Shown here in pieces: positions 27,142 to 35,139 of a DNA stretch of 40,808 nt (positions are counted from its first letter, which is position 1; every line of letters starts with the position of its first letter). The notes under the pieces are model-generated. The model searched no databases. It was not told the origin of the DNA and was given only the letters and a program-made list of their open reading frames with translations. Both the position numbers and the translations under genes were made by a program. Source of the DNA: Hyphomicrobiales bacterium (GTDB lineage: Bacteria > Pseudomonadota > Alphaproteobacteria > Rhizobiales > Beijerinckiaceae); contig JAQGKD010000102.1 in the NCBI GenBank assembly GCA_028290285.1, positions 1 to 40,808 on the forward strand, in the 5' to 3' direction.

Positions 27142-28737
27142 CTAGTAGACGTCGGCCTGATAGCGTCCGCTCTTCTTGAGCCCCGCGATGAATGCCTTGG
27201 CGGCGTCGGACGCGAGTCCGCCATGCTCGGCTGCGATGTCGCACAAGGTCTGCTCGACGTCCCGCGCCATGCGCTTGGCATCGCCGCAGATGTAGAAATG
27301 CGCGCCCCTGTCGAGCCATGCCCAGAGTTCCGCGCCAGCCTCCCGCATGCGGTCCTGCACATAGACCTTCTGCTCGCCGTCGCGCGACCAGGCGGTCGAG
27401 AGGCGCGTCAGCGCTCCTGCGGCGGTGAAACCTTCCAGCTCCTCGCGATAGAAGAAATCGCTTGCCTCGCGTTGATGACCGAAGAAAAGCCACGCCCCGC
27501 CAGCAGCTTTCTGCGCGAGACGTTCCTGCAAGAACGCGCGAAACGGTGCAACGCCCGTGCCCGGGCCCACCATGATGATTGGCGTCTCATTCGACGGCGG
27601 CAGGCTAAAACCATGCGCCTTTTGCACATAGATCCTGAGCGGACTGCCCTCGGGAAGACGATCCGCGAACCATGTGGACGCGACCCCGTGCCGGTCGCGT
27701 TGGCCGATGCGATAGCGCACGGTATCGATTGTCAGCGTCACGCGGCCTGCATGGGCGCGCGGCGAGGACGAGATCGAATAGAGCCTGGGCTGCAAAGGTT
27801 CCAGCGATTCCACGAAAGCTTCGGGATCGGGCCGCAACGGCGCGAATTTTTCCAGCGCTCCGAGCACGTCGAGCGAAGCCGCATCGCCATCGGGATCTTC
27901 CCCGCGCGACAAAGCCTGCGCGCAAAGACGCCGGGAACCGCCTGTGAGATACGAGATGAACTGGAACAGCATGTCGGGCGCGGTCCCAAGCGAGACGTCC
28001 TCGATCAGGACATCGCGCAGCGCGCGACCGCCGATGGGAAAATCCGCCGGCGCATCGATCGCCGCAAGCACCGCATCGACCAGTGCCGGATCGTTCTGCG
28101 CGAACACGCCGAGCGAGTCTCCGACTTCATAGGCGAGGCCAGATGCGCCGAGATCGATTTCAATGTGATTGGTGATCTTCTCGGAACCTTCGCCGTTCAG
28201 CCTGCGCCGCGCAACGAAGCTCGCTTCCACCGGTGCCGTGCGCGAATAGCCAGGAGCCCCGTTCTTCTCGACAGGCGCGGGCTTCGCAGCCCGCTCTTCC
28301 GGAGAAGTGGCGCCGCCGCCGCTTTCCTCGATGAGCTTCTTAAGCATGCGCGCGGTTTCCTTACCGCCCGGTGCGCAGAGATTCAGCCGCTCTTCAGCCT
28401 GTTCGGCGATGGCTTTCGAATATGTCGCGCAATCGGAGCCGCACTGCCCGCAATCCTGCTGCGCCATGGCGGCCATCATGCGACGCGCGAGCGGCTTGCC
28501 CTCGGCCAGCGTCATGCGCTCGTCGATGGGCATGGCCGGATCGTGCCAGGGCGCTTCGTCCTCTTCGCCGGCCGCCGCCATCGCCGGCGCATCGCCCGGT
28601 GACAGCGCGGTGACGCCTGCATTGTCGAGTGCGAGCGCGCCGGCAAGAAAGCCTGAAAGCCACGCGCGCTGTTCGGCATTGAAGGGCGCATTTTCCGGGA
28701 TCAGAGGAATGATCGGCATTGCCGTTGGCGCATTCAT
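27142..28737 (-). CDS. CysJ-like FAD/NADPH reductase with an Fe-S motif in place of flavodoxin
   Basis: Cytoplasmic reductase of 531 residues. The N-terminal part has FNAEQRAWLSGFLAG (19-33), then a cysteine motif Cys96, Cys99, Cys103, Cys121 (CGQCGSDC ... LNLCAPGG) that looks like a 4Fe-4S site. From about 160 it matches the ferredoxin-NADP reductase/CysJ module: RLYSISSSP and the FAD region, IIMVGPGTGVAPFRAFLQER for NADPH, and HFYICGDAKRMARDVEQTL near the C-terminus. The flavodoxin (FMN) domain of true CysJ is missing. The start overlaps the nirA stop by 4 bases (ATGA), so it is coupled to nirA. The likely role is passing electrons from NADPH to NirA; sulfite reduction is the alternative. 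Confidence 0.88.
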   Translation of the reverse strand: MNAPTAMPIIPLIPENAPFNAEQRAWLSGFLAGALALDNAGVTALSPGDAPAMAAAGEEDEAPWHDPAMPIDERMTLAEGKPLARRMMAAMAQQDCGQCGSDCATYSKAIAEQAEERLNLCAPGGKETARMLKKLIEESGGGATSPEERAAKPAPVEKNGAPGYSRTAPVEASFVARRRLNGEGSEKITNHIEIDLGASGLAYEVGDSLGVFAQNDPALVDAVLAAIDAPADFPIGGRALRDVLIEDVSLGTAPDMLFQFISYLTGGSRRLCAQALSRGEDPDGDAASLDVLGALEKFAPLRPDPEAFVESLEPLQPRLYSISSSPRAHAGRVTLTIDTVRYRIGQRDRHGVASTWFADRLPEGSPLRIYVQKAHGFSLPPSNETPIIMVGPGTGVAPFRAFLQERLAQKAAGGAWLFFGHQREASDFFYREELEGFTAAGALTRLSTAWSRDGEQKVYVQDRMREAGAELWAWLDRGAHFYICGDAKRMARDVEQTLCDIAAEHGGLASDAAKAFIAGLKKSGRYQADVY

Positions 28738-30494
28738 GAGTGCGTCTCCCCGACGAGGCGCTGAAGGTCCGCGATATCGTGACGTGCTGTGAAGTCCTGA
28801 AAGCTCTCGCCCGGACTGGCACGGTGCAAGAGATAGGCCTTCAGCAAAGTCTCGATGAATACGGGGGCGTCCTCTGCCGTCAGGTCCGATTGCAGCAGCC
28901 GCCCGATAGCGGCCTTGTCCGCATAGCCTCCGCCGACGTGCAGGTGATAACCCTCCACCTGATCGCCGTCGTCGTTTACGGTGACCTTCGCGCCAATAAG
29001 CCCGATGTCGCCGATGTAATGCTGCGCACAGGAGTGATGGCAGCCGGTGAGGTGGATGTTGACGGGGGCATCCATCTCAACACGGCCATCCATATGCTCG
29101 GCGATTTTCAGCGCGTGGCCCTTCGTGTCCGAGGCCGCGAACTTGCAGCCGCGATTGCCCGTGCAGGCAACGAGGCCGGCGCGCACGTTCGACACTTCGC
29201 ACTTCAACCCGGCCGCGTGCAGTGCTGCGCGTGCGGCCTCGACATTGGCATCTGAGACGCCCGACAGGAGGAGATTCTGCCAGACGGTCAGACGAATTTC
29301 TCCGTCTCCGTAGGTGCGCGAGATATGCGCCAGCGCCCGCATGTCCGTACACGTCAGGCGTCCCAAGGGAGTCCATACGCCGATCCAGTTGAGTCCGGCT
29401 TGCTTCTGGCGGTGCACGCCGATATGGGCGAGACGATCGATGGCCGGCCGCGTGGACACGAGCGACGCGTCGACATGCACGAGCGGGTAGCCCAGCACCT
29501 TCTCGACTTCCGCGATGAACTTCGGAAAGCCCCAGGCATCGAGCACATATTTGAGCCGTGACTTCGCACGATTGGTGCGGTCGCCATGCTCGATGAACAC
29601 GCGCACAATGGCATCCGCCACCGTGGTTGCCTCGTCAGGTGGCAGGATCACGCCAGTGTCGCGTGCGAGATCCCGATGGCCGGAAATGCCGCCGATGGCG
29701 AGCCTGTAATAGACGCCGGGCGCAACAGGCGCGCCCTCCCCCACCTGCACCGCCTGGAAACCGATGTCGTTGGTTTCTTCCAGCGTCGCAATGCGGCCAC
29801 CGCCGTCGAAGGACACATTGAACTTGCGGGGCAAACCATAGAGCGTGCGATCGTTGAGAATGTGATTGTGCCACTCGCGCGCGTGGGCCCGCGTGTCCAG
29901 CAGCTCCTGCGCATCGATACCTGCCGTCGCTGAACCCGTGACGTTGCGAATGTTGTCCGCGCCGGAACCCTTGCTGGTGATGCCGAGTGCAACCAACTCC
30001 TCGACGACATCGGGCGCATTCTCGGCGATGATTTCGCGGATCTGCAGATTGGCGCGCGTCGTCACATGCGCGAAACCGCCGGCCAGCCGCTCGGCGATAT
30101 CGGCGACACCTTCGAACTGCCACGCCTTCAGGATGCCATTGGGAATGCGCATCCGGCACATGTAGGAATTCTGAGCGGGCGCGACGTAGAAAAGACCATG
30201 ATAGCGCCAGCGGAAATTGTCGTCCGGCTTTGGATAGACACCGCTCTTGGCCTGGTCGCGAAAGCGCGCATATGCATCGAAGGGATGCTCGTCACGTTTC
30301 CATTTTTCCTGGTCCGCGAGCTTGCCACCGGCGGCGATCGTGCGCGCCTGCGCAAGCAGGTGCGGCTTGTCGGGCCCTTGCGGCGCGGCATCGCCCGGAG
30401 ACCCAACACCCGTGCGTGCGACGCGCGAGGTCTGCACGCCGGACATGAAGCCTTCGAGGTAGCGCTTCTGCTCTGGTGAGAAATCATTGCTCAT
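28734..30494 (-). CDS. nirA: Siroheme nitrite reductase NirA
   Basis: Assimilatory nitrite reductase of the ferredoxin-type NirA/CysI family, 586 residues, reducing nitrite to ammonium. Both half-domains are visible, and the siroheme/4Fe-4S ligands are Cys444, Cys450 (CTGNRGC), Cys485 and Cys489 (CHHSC). The N-terminus has FSPEQKRYLEGFMSG, close to the N-terminal motif of the downstream reductase. Basic substrate-pocket residues lie in MCRMRIPNG and HVTTRANLQIR. The nitrate locus identifies it as nitrite rather than sulfite reductase. It starts 9 bases after the FAD oxidoreductase stop and overlaps the CysJ-like gene. Confidence 0.93.
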   Translation of the reverse strand: MSNDFSPEQKRYLEGFMSGVQTSRVARTGVGSPGDAAPQGPDKPHLLAQARTIAAGGKLADQEKWKRDEHPFDAYARFRDQAKSGVYPKPDDNFRWRYHGLFYVAPAQNSYMCRMRIPNGILKAWQFEGVADIAERLAGGFAHVTTRANLQIREIIAENAPDVVEELVALGITSKGSGADNIRNVTGSATAGIDAQELLDTRAHAREWHNHILNDRTLYGLPRKFNVSFDGGGRIATLEETNDIGFQAVQVGEGAPVAPGVYYRLAIGGISGHRDLARDTGVILPPDEATTVADAIVRVFIEHGDRTNRAKSRLKYVLDAWGFPKFIAEVEKVLGYPLVHVDASLVSTRPAIDRLAHIGVHRQKQAGLNWIGVWTPLGRLTCTDMRALAHISRTYGDGEIRLTVWQNLLLSGVSDANVEAARAALHAAGLKCEVSNVRAGLVACTGNRGCKFAASDTKGHALKIAEHMDGRVEMDAPVNIHLTGCHHSCAQHYIGDIGLIGAKVTVNDDGDQVEGYHLHVGGGYADKAAIGRLLQSDLTAEDAPVFIETLLKAYLLHRASPGESFQDFTARHDIADLQRLVGETHS

Positions 30495-30503
30495 CGTGAA
30501 GCC

Positions 30504-31730
30504 TCAAGCCGCCTGTTTTTCACTGAGCATCTGCCCAAACACGAGATCGCCGCGCATGGTGTCGATCGGCGTGCCCGACTTGATCAGGTGGAAATACCAG
30601 AGCCCGTCCTGCGTATCGCCAAACAGCACGCAGCCGACGAGCCGCGTGACGCCCTCGCTCCGCGCGAGAACGAGCTTCTTGTAACTGCGCAGGCCGGGGT
30701 CGCGCAGGATGATGCTTTGCGTTCCGGCCTCGCCCAGAAAATCGCCCGCTGAAAAAACGCTCACGCCCGAGACCTTCAGGTTGGTGGCCGTCAGGCTGCC
30801 GTGATAGGCGCTGATGCCGCCACACAGATGCATCGCGAGCACGCGCGCCTGCTGGTAGGCGGGCTCGACGAGCCCATAGGCGATGCCGCAATGCTGCGCG
30901 CATTCGCCGATGGCATGAATGCGCGGATCGCTGGTTGTCAGCACATCGTCCACGACGATGCCGCGTTCGACATTGAGACCCGCAGCCTTCGCGAGATCCG
31001 CCTGCGGGCGAATGCCGACCGCCATCACAACCATGTCGGCGGGCAGCAAAGTGCCATCGCCCAGCAGCACGCCCTCGACACGATCCGCGCCGACGATCTG
31101 CCGGGTTTGCGCACCCAGATAAACGTCCATGCCACGCCGCTCCATGTCGGCCCGCAGAAGAGCGCCCGCGGCCGGATCGAGCTGGCGTTCCATGAGGCGA
31201 TCCATCAAATGCACAATGCTCGTCTTCGCGCCCGCTTTCGCCAGGCCCGAGGCGGCTTCGAGACCGAGCAGGCCGCCACCGATGACTACGGCGCGCGCAC
31301 CATTGCGCGTTGCCTTGCGAATGCGCTCGACATCGCTGAAATCACGGAATGTCAGCACGCCCGGCAGATCCGCGCCGGGCAACGGCAGCCGCACGGCCTC
31401 CGAGCCCGTCGCGAGCACCAGCTTCGAGAACGGCAGGAACGTGCCGTCGTCCAGCGCGATGCGCGCCGCCTCACGGTCTATGGAGACGACGCGCCGTCCG
31501 AAGATCGTGGTGACACCCATGGCCGTCCACCAGGACGCGGGCTTCAACTCGATGTCGGCTTCCCCCACTTCATCGGCAAGAAGCGAGGAGAGCAACACGC
31601 GATTGTAGGCGCGGCGCGGCTCCGCGCCCACGACTGCGATGGCGTAGCGGCCGAGTGCACGCCTCGAGAGCTCCTCGACGAGACGCGCCGCGGCCATTCC
31701 CATTCCGACAATGACGAGTGTCTCGGACAT
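30504..31730 (-). CDS. NAD(P)/FAD-dependent oxidoreductase of nitrate assimilation (NasB/NirB N-terminal type)
   Basis: Flavoprotein of 408 residues with an N-terminal FAD loop (VIVGMGMAAARLVEEL), a second dinucleotide loop for NAD(P)H (VVIGGGLLGLEAASGLAKAG, about 145-164) and the late FAD segment IHAIGECAQHCGIAYGLVEP. It corresponds to the N-terminal third of NirB or to NasB-type electron-transfer subunits and lacks BFD and siroheme domains. NasA here carries a BFD domain of its own, so the two probably dock, sending electrons from NAD(P)H to nitrate. ATG 31730 is chosen over a TTG three codons upstream. Gap of 12 bases from the ATPase gene. Confidence 0.88.
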   Translation of the reverse strand: MSETLVIVGMGMAAARLVEELSRRALGRYAIAVVGAEPRRAYNRVLLSSLLADEVGEADIELKPASWWTAMGVTTIFGRRVVSIDREAARIALDDGTFLPFSKLVLATGSEAVRLPLPGADLPGVLTFRDFSDVERIRKATRNGARAVVIGGGLLGLEAASGLAKAGAKTSIVHLMDRLMERQLDPAAGALLRADMERRGMDVYLGAQTRQIVGADRVEGVLLGDGTLLPADMVVMAVGIRPQADLAKAAGLNVERGIVVDDVLTTSDPRIHAIGECAQHCGIAYGLVEPAYQQARVLAMHLCGGISAYHGSLTATNLKVSGVSVFSAGDFLGEAGTQSIILRDPGLRSYKKLVLARSEGVTRLVGCVLFGDTQDGLWYFHLIKSGTPIDTMRGDLVFGQMLSEKQAA

Positions 31731-31742
31731 GCGCGTCAACCC

Positions 31743-32537
31743 TCAAGCCGCTTCGACGAAACGATGCCGCTCGTAGAGGAACTTGAGAACCGCCTCGCGG
31801 GCTGCGATATATCCACGGTCGGCCACGAGATCGAGGCGCTTGCGGGGACGCTCCAGCGCCACGGTGAGCACCTCGCCGATAGTTGCGGAGGGGCCGTTTG
31901 TCATCATCACGATGCGGTCGGACAGAAGCACGGCTTCGTCGACGTCGTGCGTAATCATGATCATCGTATTCTTCAGGCTCGCATGGATCTGCATGACGGA
32001 ATCCTGAAGATGCGCGCGGGTCAAGGCGTCGAGCGCGCCGAAAGGCTCGTCCAGCAACAGGATCTTGGGCTCTATGGCCAGCGCGCGTGCAATCCCGACG
32101 CGCTGTTTCATGCCGCCCGAAATTTCCGCCGGACGCTTGTCCTTGGCATGGCTCATCTGGACGAGGTCGAGATTGTGCATGATCCAGTCATGCCTCTCGC
32201 GGCGAGATTTGCTGCGCCCAAACACCTTGTCCACTGCCAGCGCGACGTTGTCGTAGACGGTCAGCCAGGGCAGCAGGGAATGGTTCTGAAATACGACGGC
32301 GCGCTCCGGTCCCGGCGCATTCACTTCGCGATCTTCCAGCAGCACGCCGCCCGTCGTGACTCGGGTGAGTCCCGCGATCAGGTTGAGCAGCGTGGACTTT
32401 CCGCAACCGGAATGCCCGATGATGGAAACGATCTCGCCCTTGTCGATGCTCAGGTTGATGTCGCGCAGCACTTCGGTTTCCATTGAACCGCGGCGGAAGC
32501 TTTTGCTGATGTGATCGAGCTTGAGATAAGCGGACAT
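31743..32537 (-). CDS. nrtD: Nitrate ABC transporter ATP-binding protein
   Basis: ABC ATPase of 264 residues. Walker A is GHSGCGKST (41-49), the signature is ISGGMKQRVGIARAL, Walker B is ILLLDEPFGALD, and the H-loop is MITHDVDEA. The family is the nitrate/sulfonate/taurine group; with NrtA and the permease it forms a nitrate/nitrite importer. Start at ATG 32537, directly after GAGGAGA; this ribosome site overlaps the permease stop region, 10 bases upstream. Unlike cyanobacterial NrtC it has no fused binding domain. Confidence 0.93.
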   Translation of the reverse strand: MSAYLKLDHISKSFRRGSMETEVLRDINLSIDKGEIVSIIGHSGCGKSTLLNLIAGLTRVTTGGVLLEDREVNAPGPERAVVFQNHSLLPWLTVYDNVALAVDKVFGRSKSRRERHDWIMHNLDLVQMSHAKDKRPAEISGGMKQRVGIARALAIEPKILLLDEPFGALDALTRAHLQDSVMQIHASLKNTMIMITHDVDEAVLLSDRIVMMTNGPSATIGEVLTVALERPRKRLDLVADRGYIAAREAVLKFLYERHRFVEAA

Positions 32538-32547
32538 GTTGATCTCC

Positions 32548-33447
32548 TCAGCTGGCAGCGGTGCCACGGGTGATGAGCGAGCCGACTGCTCCAACGAGGC
32601 GATCGAGAACAAAGCCGACGATGCCGATGTAGAAGAGCGCGACGACGATGTCGGAAAGGCGCGAGGAATTCCACGCATCCCAGATGAAGAAGCCGATGCC
32701 GACTCCGCCCGTGAGCATTTCAGCCGCGACGATCGCGAGCCACGCGAGGCCGATGCCGATGCGCAGTCCCGTGAAGATGTAGGGCGCGGCCGACGGCAGC
32801 ATGATCTTCCAGAAGAACTCGAACGTGTTCAGCCGCAGCACTTGTGCGACGTTGCGATAATCCTGCGGGATGTTGCGCACGCCCACCGCCGTGTTGATGA
32901 GGATCGGCCAGATCGAGGTGATGAAGATCACGAAGATGGCGGACGGCGAACTGTCGCGGAAAGCGGCGAGGGAAATCGGCAGCCACGCGAGCGGCGGCAC
33001 CGTGCGCAGGATCTGGAAAATCGGGTCGAGCCCGCGCATGGCCCAGACCGATTGTCCGACGAGCGCGCCCACCAGCACACCGACCACGGCCGAGAGGCTG
33101 AACCCTATGCCGACGCGCTGCAACGAGGTCAGCGTGCGCCAGCCCAATCCGATGTCCTGCGGTCCCGCGACGAAAAAGGGATCGACGATGAGGTCCTTCG
33201 CATCTTTCCAGACCTGAGTGGGGGACGGCAGGGTGGCGCCCGCGCGTCCGAAGGCGATCTGCCAGATGAGGAGCAGCAGCGCAGCCGTGACCAGCGGCGG
33301 AATGACGTTGCTGGCAAGGCTGCGCGCATAGCGCGGCAGCATCTGCGCGAAGGCGATTTTCGGGGCATTTGTAAACGCGATCACCTTCGCCTCTGCGGGG
33401 ATGGCCGGCTTGGCGGGCGTGTCGGTCTTGACGGCGGCGAGTGTCAT
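32548..33447 (-). CDS. nrtB: Nitrate ABC transporter permease
   Basis: Inner-membrane permease of 299 residues with about six hydrophobic segments (about 48-66, 120-140, 165-185, 195-212, 240-260, 265-290). The ABC-contacting loop is LRLNTFEFFWKIMLPSAAPY, the EAA-type motif. It pairs with NrtA and the ATPase for uptake of nitrate. The N-terminal 40 residues are polar and Lys/Ala rich. A stem-loop separates it from nrtA, 61 bases upstream, which may set a higher level of NrtA than of the membrane part. Confidence 0.92.
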   Translation of the reverse strand: MTLAAVKTDTPAKPAIPAEAKVIAFTNAPKIAFAQMLPRYARSLASNVIPPLVTAALLLLIWQIAFGRAGATLPSPTQVWKDAKDLIVDPFFVAGPQDIGLGWRTLTSLQRVGIGFSLSAVVGVLVGALVGQSVWAMRGLDPIFQILRTVPPLAWLPISLAAFRDSSPSAIFVIFITSIWPILINTAVGVRNIPQDYRNVAQVLRLNTFEFFWKIMLPSAAPYIFTGLRIGIGLAWLAIVAAEMLTGGVGIGFFIWDAWNSSRLSDIVVALFYIGIVGFVLDRLVGAVGSLITRGTAAS

Positions 33448-33476
33448 GTTCGTCTCGCGGGTTGAACTGGGGGAGG

Positions 33477-33499
33477 CCCGGCGGCTCGCGCCGCCAGGG
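33477..33499 (-). other. Stem-loop between nrtA and nrtB
   Basis: CCCGGCGGC and GCCGCC-A-GGG pair around TCGC with one bulged A. On the minus strand there is no T-run, so it is more likely an RNA-processing or stability element that lets nrtA mRNA accumulate, as is common for binding-protein genes. Confidence 0.5.
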
Positions 33500-33508
33500 T
33501 CTTGATTG

Positions 33509-34831
33509 TCATGCGATGCGCTTGATCGCGAGGGACTTCAGGTACGCGGAGGGATCGGCGGGGTCGAAGATCTTGCCGTCGAACATGGTCTCCACGCCGC
33601 GCGAGTCGGTGGCCGGAATATCGGCTGCCGCGACGCCGAGCGCCTTGGCAGCGTCGCGCCAGATGTCCGCGCGGTTGACCTTGGCGACCATGGCCGCGAC
33701 ATCCGTCGTCGGCTCGAACTTGCCCCAGCGAATGTCCTCTGTGAGGAACCAGGCGTCATGGCTCTTGAAGGGGAAGGACGCGTGGTCCTGCCAGAACTTC
33801 ATGAAGAGATCCGTGCCGGTGGCGACGCGGCCATTGCCGTAATTCACGTCGCCCTTCAGGCGGCCGAGCACGTCGATGGGGGGCACGTTGAACCACTGGC
33901 GCTTGCCGAGAATGGTCGCCATCTCGTCCTTGTTGGCCATGCTGTCGCACCATTGCTGGGCTTCCATCACGGCCATCAGCATGGCGACCGCGGCCTTCGG
34001 GTTTTTCTCCACCCAGTCGGCGCGCATGCCGAGCGCCTTCTCGGGATGCTTCTTCCAGATTTCGCCGGTCGTGCAGGCGGTGAAGCCGATGCCCTGGTTG
34101 ACGAGCTGCTCGTTCCACGGCTCACCGACGCAGAACGCGTCCATGTTGCCGACCTTCATGTTCGCGACCATCTGCGGGGGCGGCACGACGATGGTCGAGA
34201 CGTCTTTGTCGGGGTCGATGCCGCCGGCGGCGAGCCAATAGCGGATCCAGAGGTCATGTGTCCCGCCCGGGAACGTCATGGCAATCTTCACGTCCTTGCC
34301 CTCGGCCTTCTTCTTCGCGAAGACCTCCTTCAGGGCCGAGGAATCGAGACCGACTTTCGTGTCCTTGTATTCCTGGGCAACGGAAATAGCCTGGCTGTCG
34401 AGGTTGAGGCGGGCGAGGATCACCATCGGCGTCGGCACGCTGTTTTGCGTCACCTTGCCGGCCGATATGAGATAGGGCAGCGGCGAGAGGATATGCGCGC
34501 CGTCGATGCCGTTGCTGCCGCCACCCAGCACGAGGTTGTCGCGCGTCGCAGCCCAGGAGGCCTGCTTCAGGATTTCCATCTCGGGGAGGCCGTGCTTGGC
34601 GAACAGGCCCTTTTCCTGCGCGACGATCAGCGGCGCTGCATCTGTCAGCGCGATATAGCCAATCTTGGCGCCCTTCACTTCGGGGCCCGTCCCCTGAGCA
34701 AAAGCGCCCCCGGGAAGGCCGACGCGCGCCGCTGCCAGCAGAGCGGCCGCGCTGCCTGCGCCGCGCAGGACGGACCGGCGCGTGGCGCTCGTGTCGACGC
34801 AGGTCGTGCTGCCCTGGAATTTGCTGCTCAT
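33509..34831 (-). CDS. nrtA: Nitrate-binding protein NrtA
   Basis: Exported substrate receptor of 440 residues. The N-terminus has a twin-arginine motif (TRRSVLRG) with a hydrophobic stretch (AGSAAALLAAARVGLPGGAF) ending near AFAQ, so Tat export is likely. The body is the NrtA/NasS fold: IGYIALTDAAPLIVAQEKGL, ASWAATRDNLVLGG, ILSPLPYLISAG, DAFCVGEPWNEQLV. Start at ATG 34831 with GAGGG seven bases upstream; a TTG two codons earlier is possible. It is the first structural gene behind the sigma-54 promoter and antitermination leader. It is a paralogue of NasS, which lacks the signal. Confidence 0.94.
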   Translation of the reverse strand: MSSKFQGSTTCVDTSATRRSVLRGAGSAAALLAAARVGLPGGAFAQGTGPEVKGAKIGYIALTDAAPLIVAQEKGLFAKHGLPEMEILKQASWAATRDNLVLGGGSNGIDGAHILSPLPYLISAGKVTQNSVPTPMVILARLNLDSQAISVAQEYKDTKVGLDSSALKEVFAKKKAEGKDVKIAMTFPGGTHDLWIRYWLAAGGIDPDKDVSTIVVPPPQMVANMKVGNMDAFCVGEPWNEQLVNQGIGFTACTTGEIWKKHPEKALGMRADWVEKNPKAAVAMLMAVMEAQQWCDSMANKDEMATILGKRQWFNVPPIDVLGRLKGDVNYGNGRVATGTDLFMKFWQDHASFPFKSHDAWFLTEDIRWGKFEPTTDVAAMVAKVNRADIWRDAAKALGVAAADIPATDSRGVETMFDGKIFDPADPSAYLKSLAIKRIA

Positions 34832-34888
34832 ATCCAATCCCTCGCTTCGCCTGCCAGCCGTCGAACCGGCTGCGGAAATTGCTCAAAT

Positions 34889-34934
34889 AAAAACGCCGCG
34901 CTCCACTCCGCACCGGAGTGGAGACAGCGGCGTT
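34889..34934 (-). terminator. Leader intrinsic terminator (attenuator) upstream of nrtA
   Basis: Read on the minus strand, AACGCCGC-TGT-CTCCACTCC pairs with GGAGTGGAG-C-GCGGCGTT around GGTGC, followed by TTTTT and ATTT. This is a long, very stable intrinsic terminator located about 60 bases before the nrtA start and before any coding sequence, so it acts as an attenuator. Its 5' arm AACGCCGC (34927-34934) is shared with the loop and 3' strand of the second ANTAR hairpin. Confidence 0.92.
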
Positions 34935-34977
34935 GCTGTCGTCGGTCTTCCCGAAATCTGGAACGGCTTCGTTGCCG
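34923..34977 (-). promoter_or_regulatory. NasT (ANTAR) antitermination RNA, two hexaloop hairpins
   Basis: On the minus strand P1 is CGGC-AACGAA-GCCG (34964-34977) and P2 is GACAGC-AACGCC-GCTGTC (34923-34940). Both loops have six bases with A at position 1 and G at position 4, the rule known for RNAs bound by ANTAR proteins. A 23-base linker joins them. P2 and the terminator at 34889-34934 cannot form together, so binding of NasT to P1-P2 would allow read-through into nrtA. nasT and nasS are encoded directly upstream. Confidence 0.88.
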
Positions 34978-34990
34978 ATGCCTGTAGAGA

Positions 34991-35006
34991 TACAAGCTTC
35001 GTGCCA
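34991..35006 (-). promoter_or_regulatory. Sigma-54 (-24/-12) promoter of the nrtA operon
   Basis: Minus strand TGGCAC (35006-35001), five bases GAAGC, then TTGTA (34995-34991) match the RpoN consensus with one change (TTGC to TTGT). The expected start near 34982 places the P1 hairpin immediately at the 5' end of the RNA, as in other ANTAR-controlled nitrate operons. No clear NtrC site was recognised in the 130 bases upstream. Confidence 0.78.
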
Positions 35007-35139
35007 ACTTCGTGGATGAGGATTTTCCCAAGGTGCGCCACGCCCCTATGGACGTGGGCAGCCCGCCAGGCCGCCTTGCTTCGATGCAATCAGCCTCAGA
35101 TCCGGAGCAGATGATCAGATTTTGTGCAATGCAGCAGAT

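Noticed and set aside
26815..28602. 595-residue plus-strand open frame opposite nasA and the CysJ-like gene
   Set aside because: Crosses two clear genes in antisense and has no recognisable motif.
30801..32486. 561-residue plus-strand open frame opposite the FAD oxidoreductase and ATPase genes
   Set aside because: Antisense shadow with Arg/His-rich composition.
34944..34953. Small TCGG/CCGA hairpin in the linker between P1 and P2 as the second ANTAR hairpin
   Set aside because: Its loop has five bases; the GACAGC-AACGCC-GCTGTC hairpin fits the hexaloop rule better.
35008..35139. NtrC binding sites upstream of the nrtA promoter
   Set aside because: Fragments such as TGCATTGCAC and GCGCACC were noticed, but no dyad matching the NtrC consensus was found.
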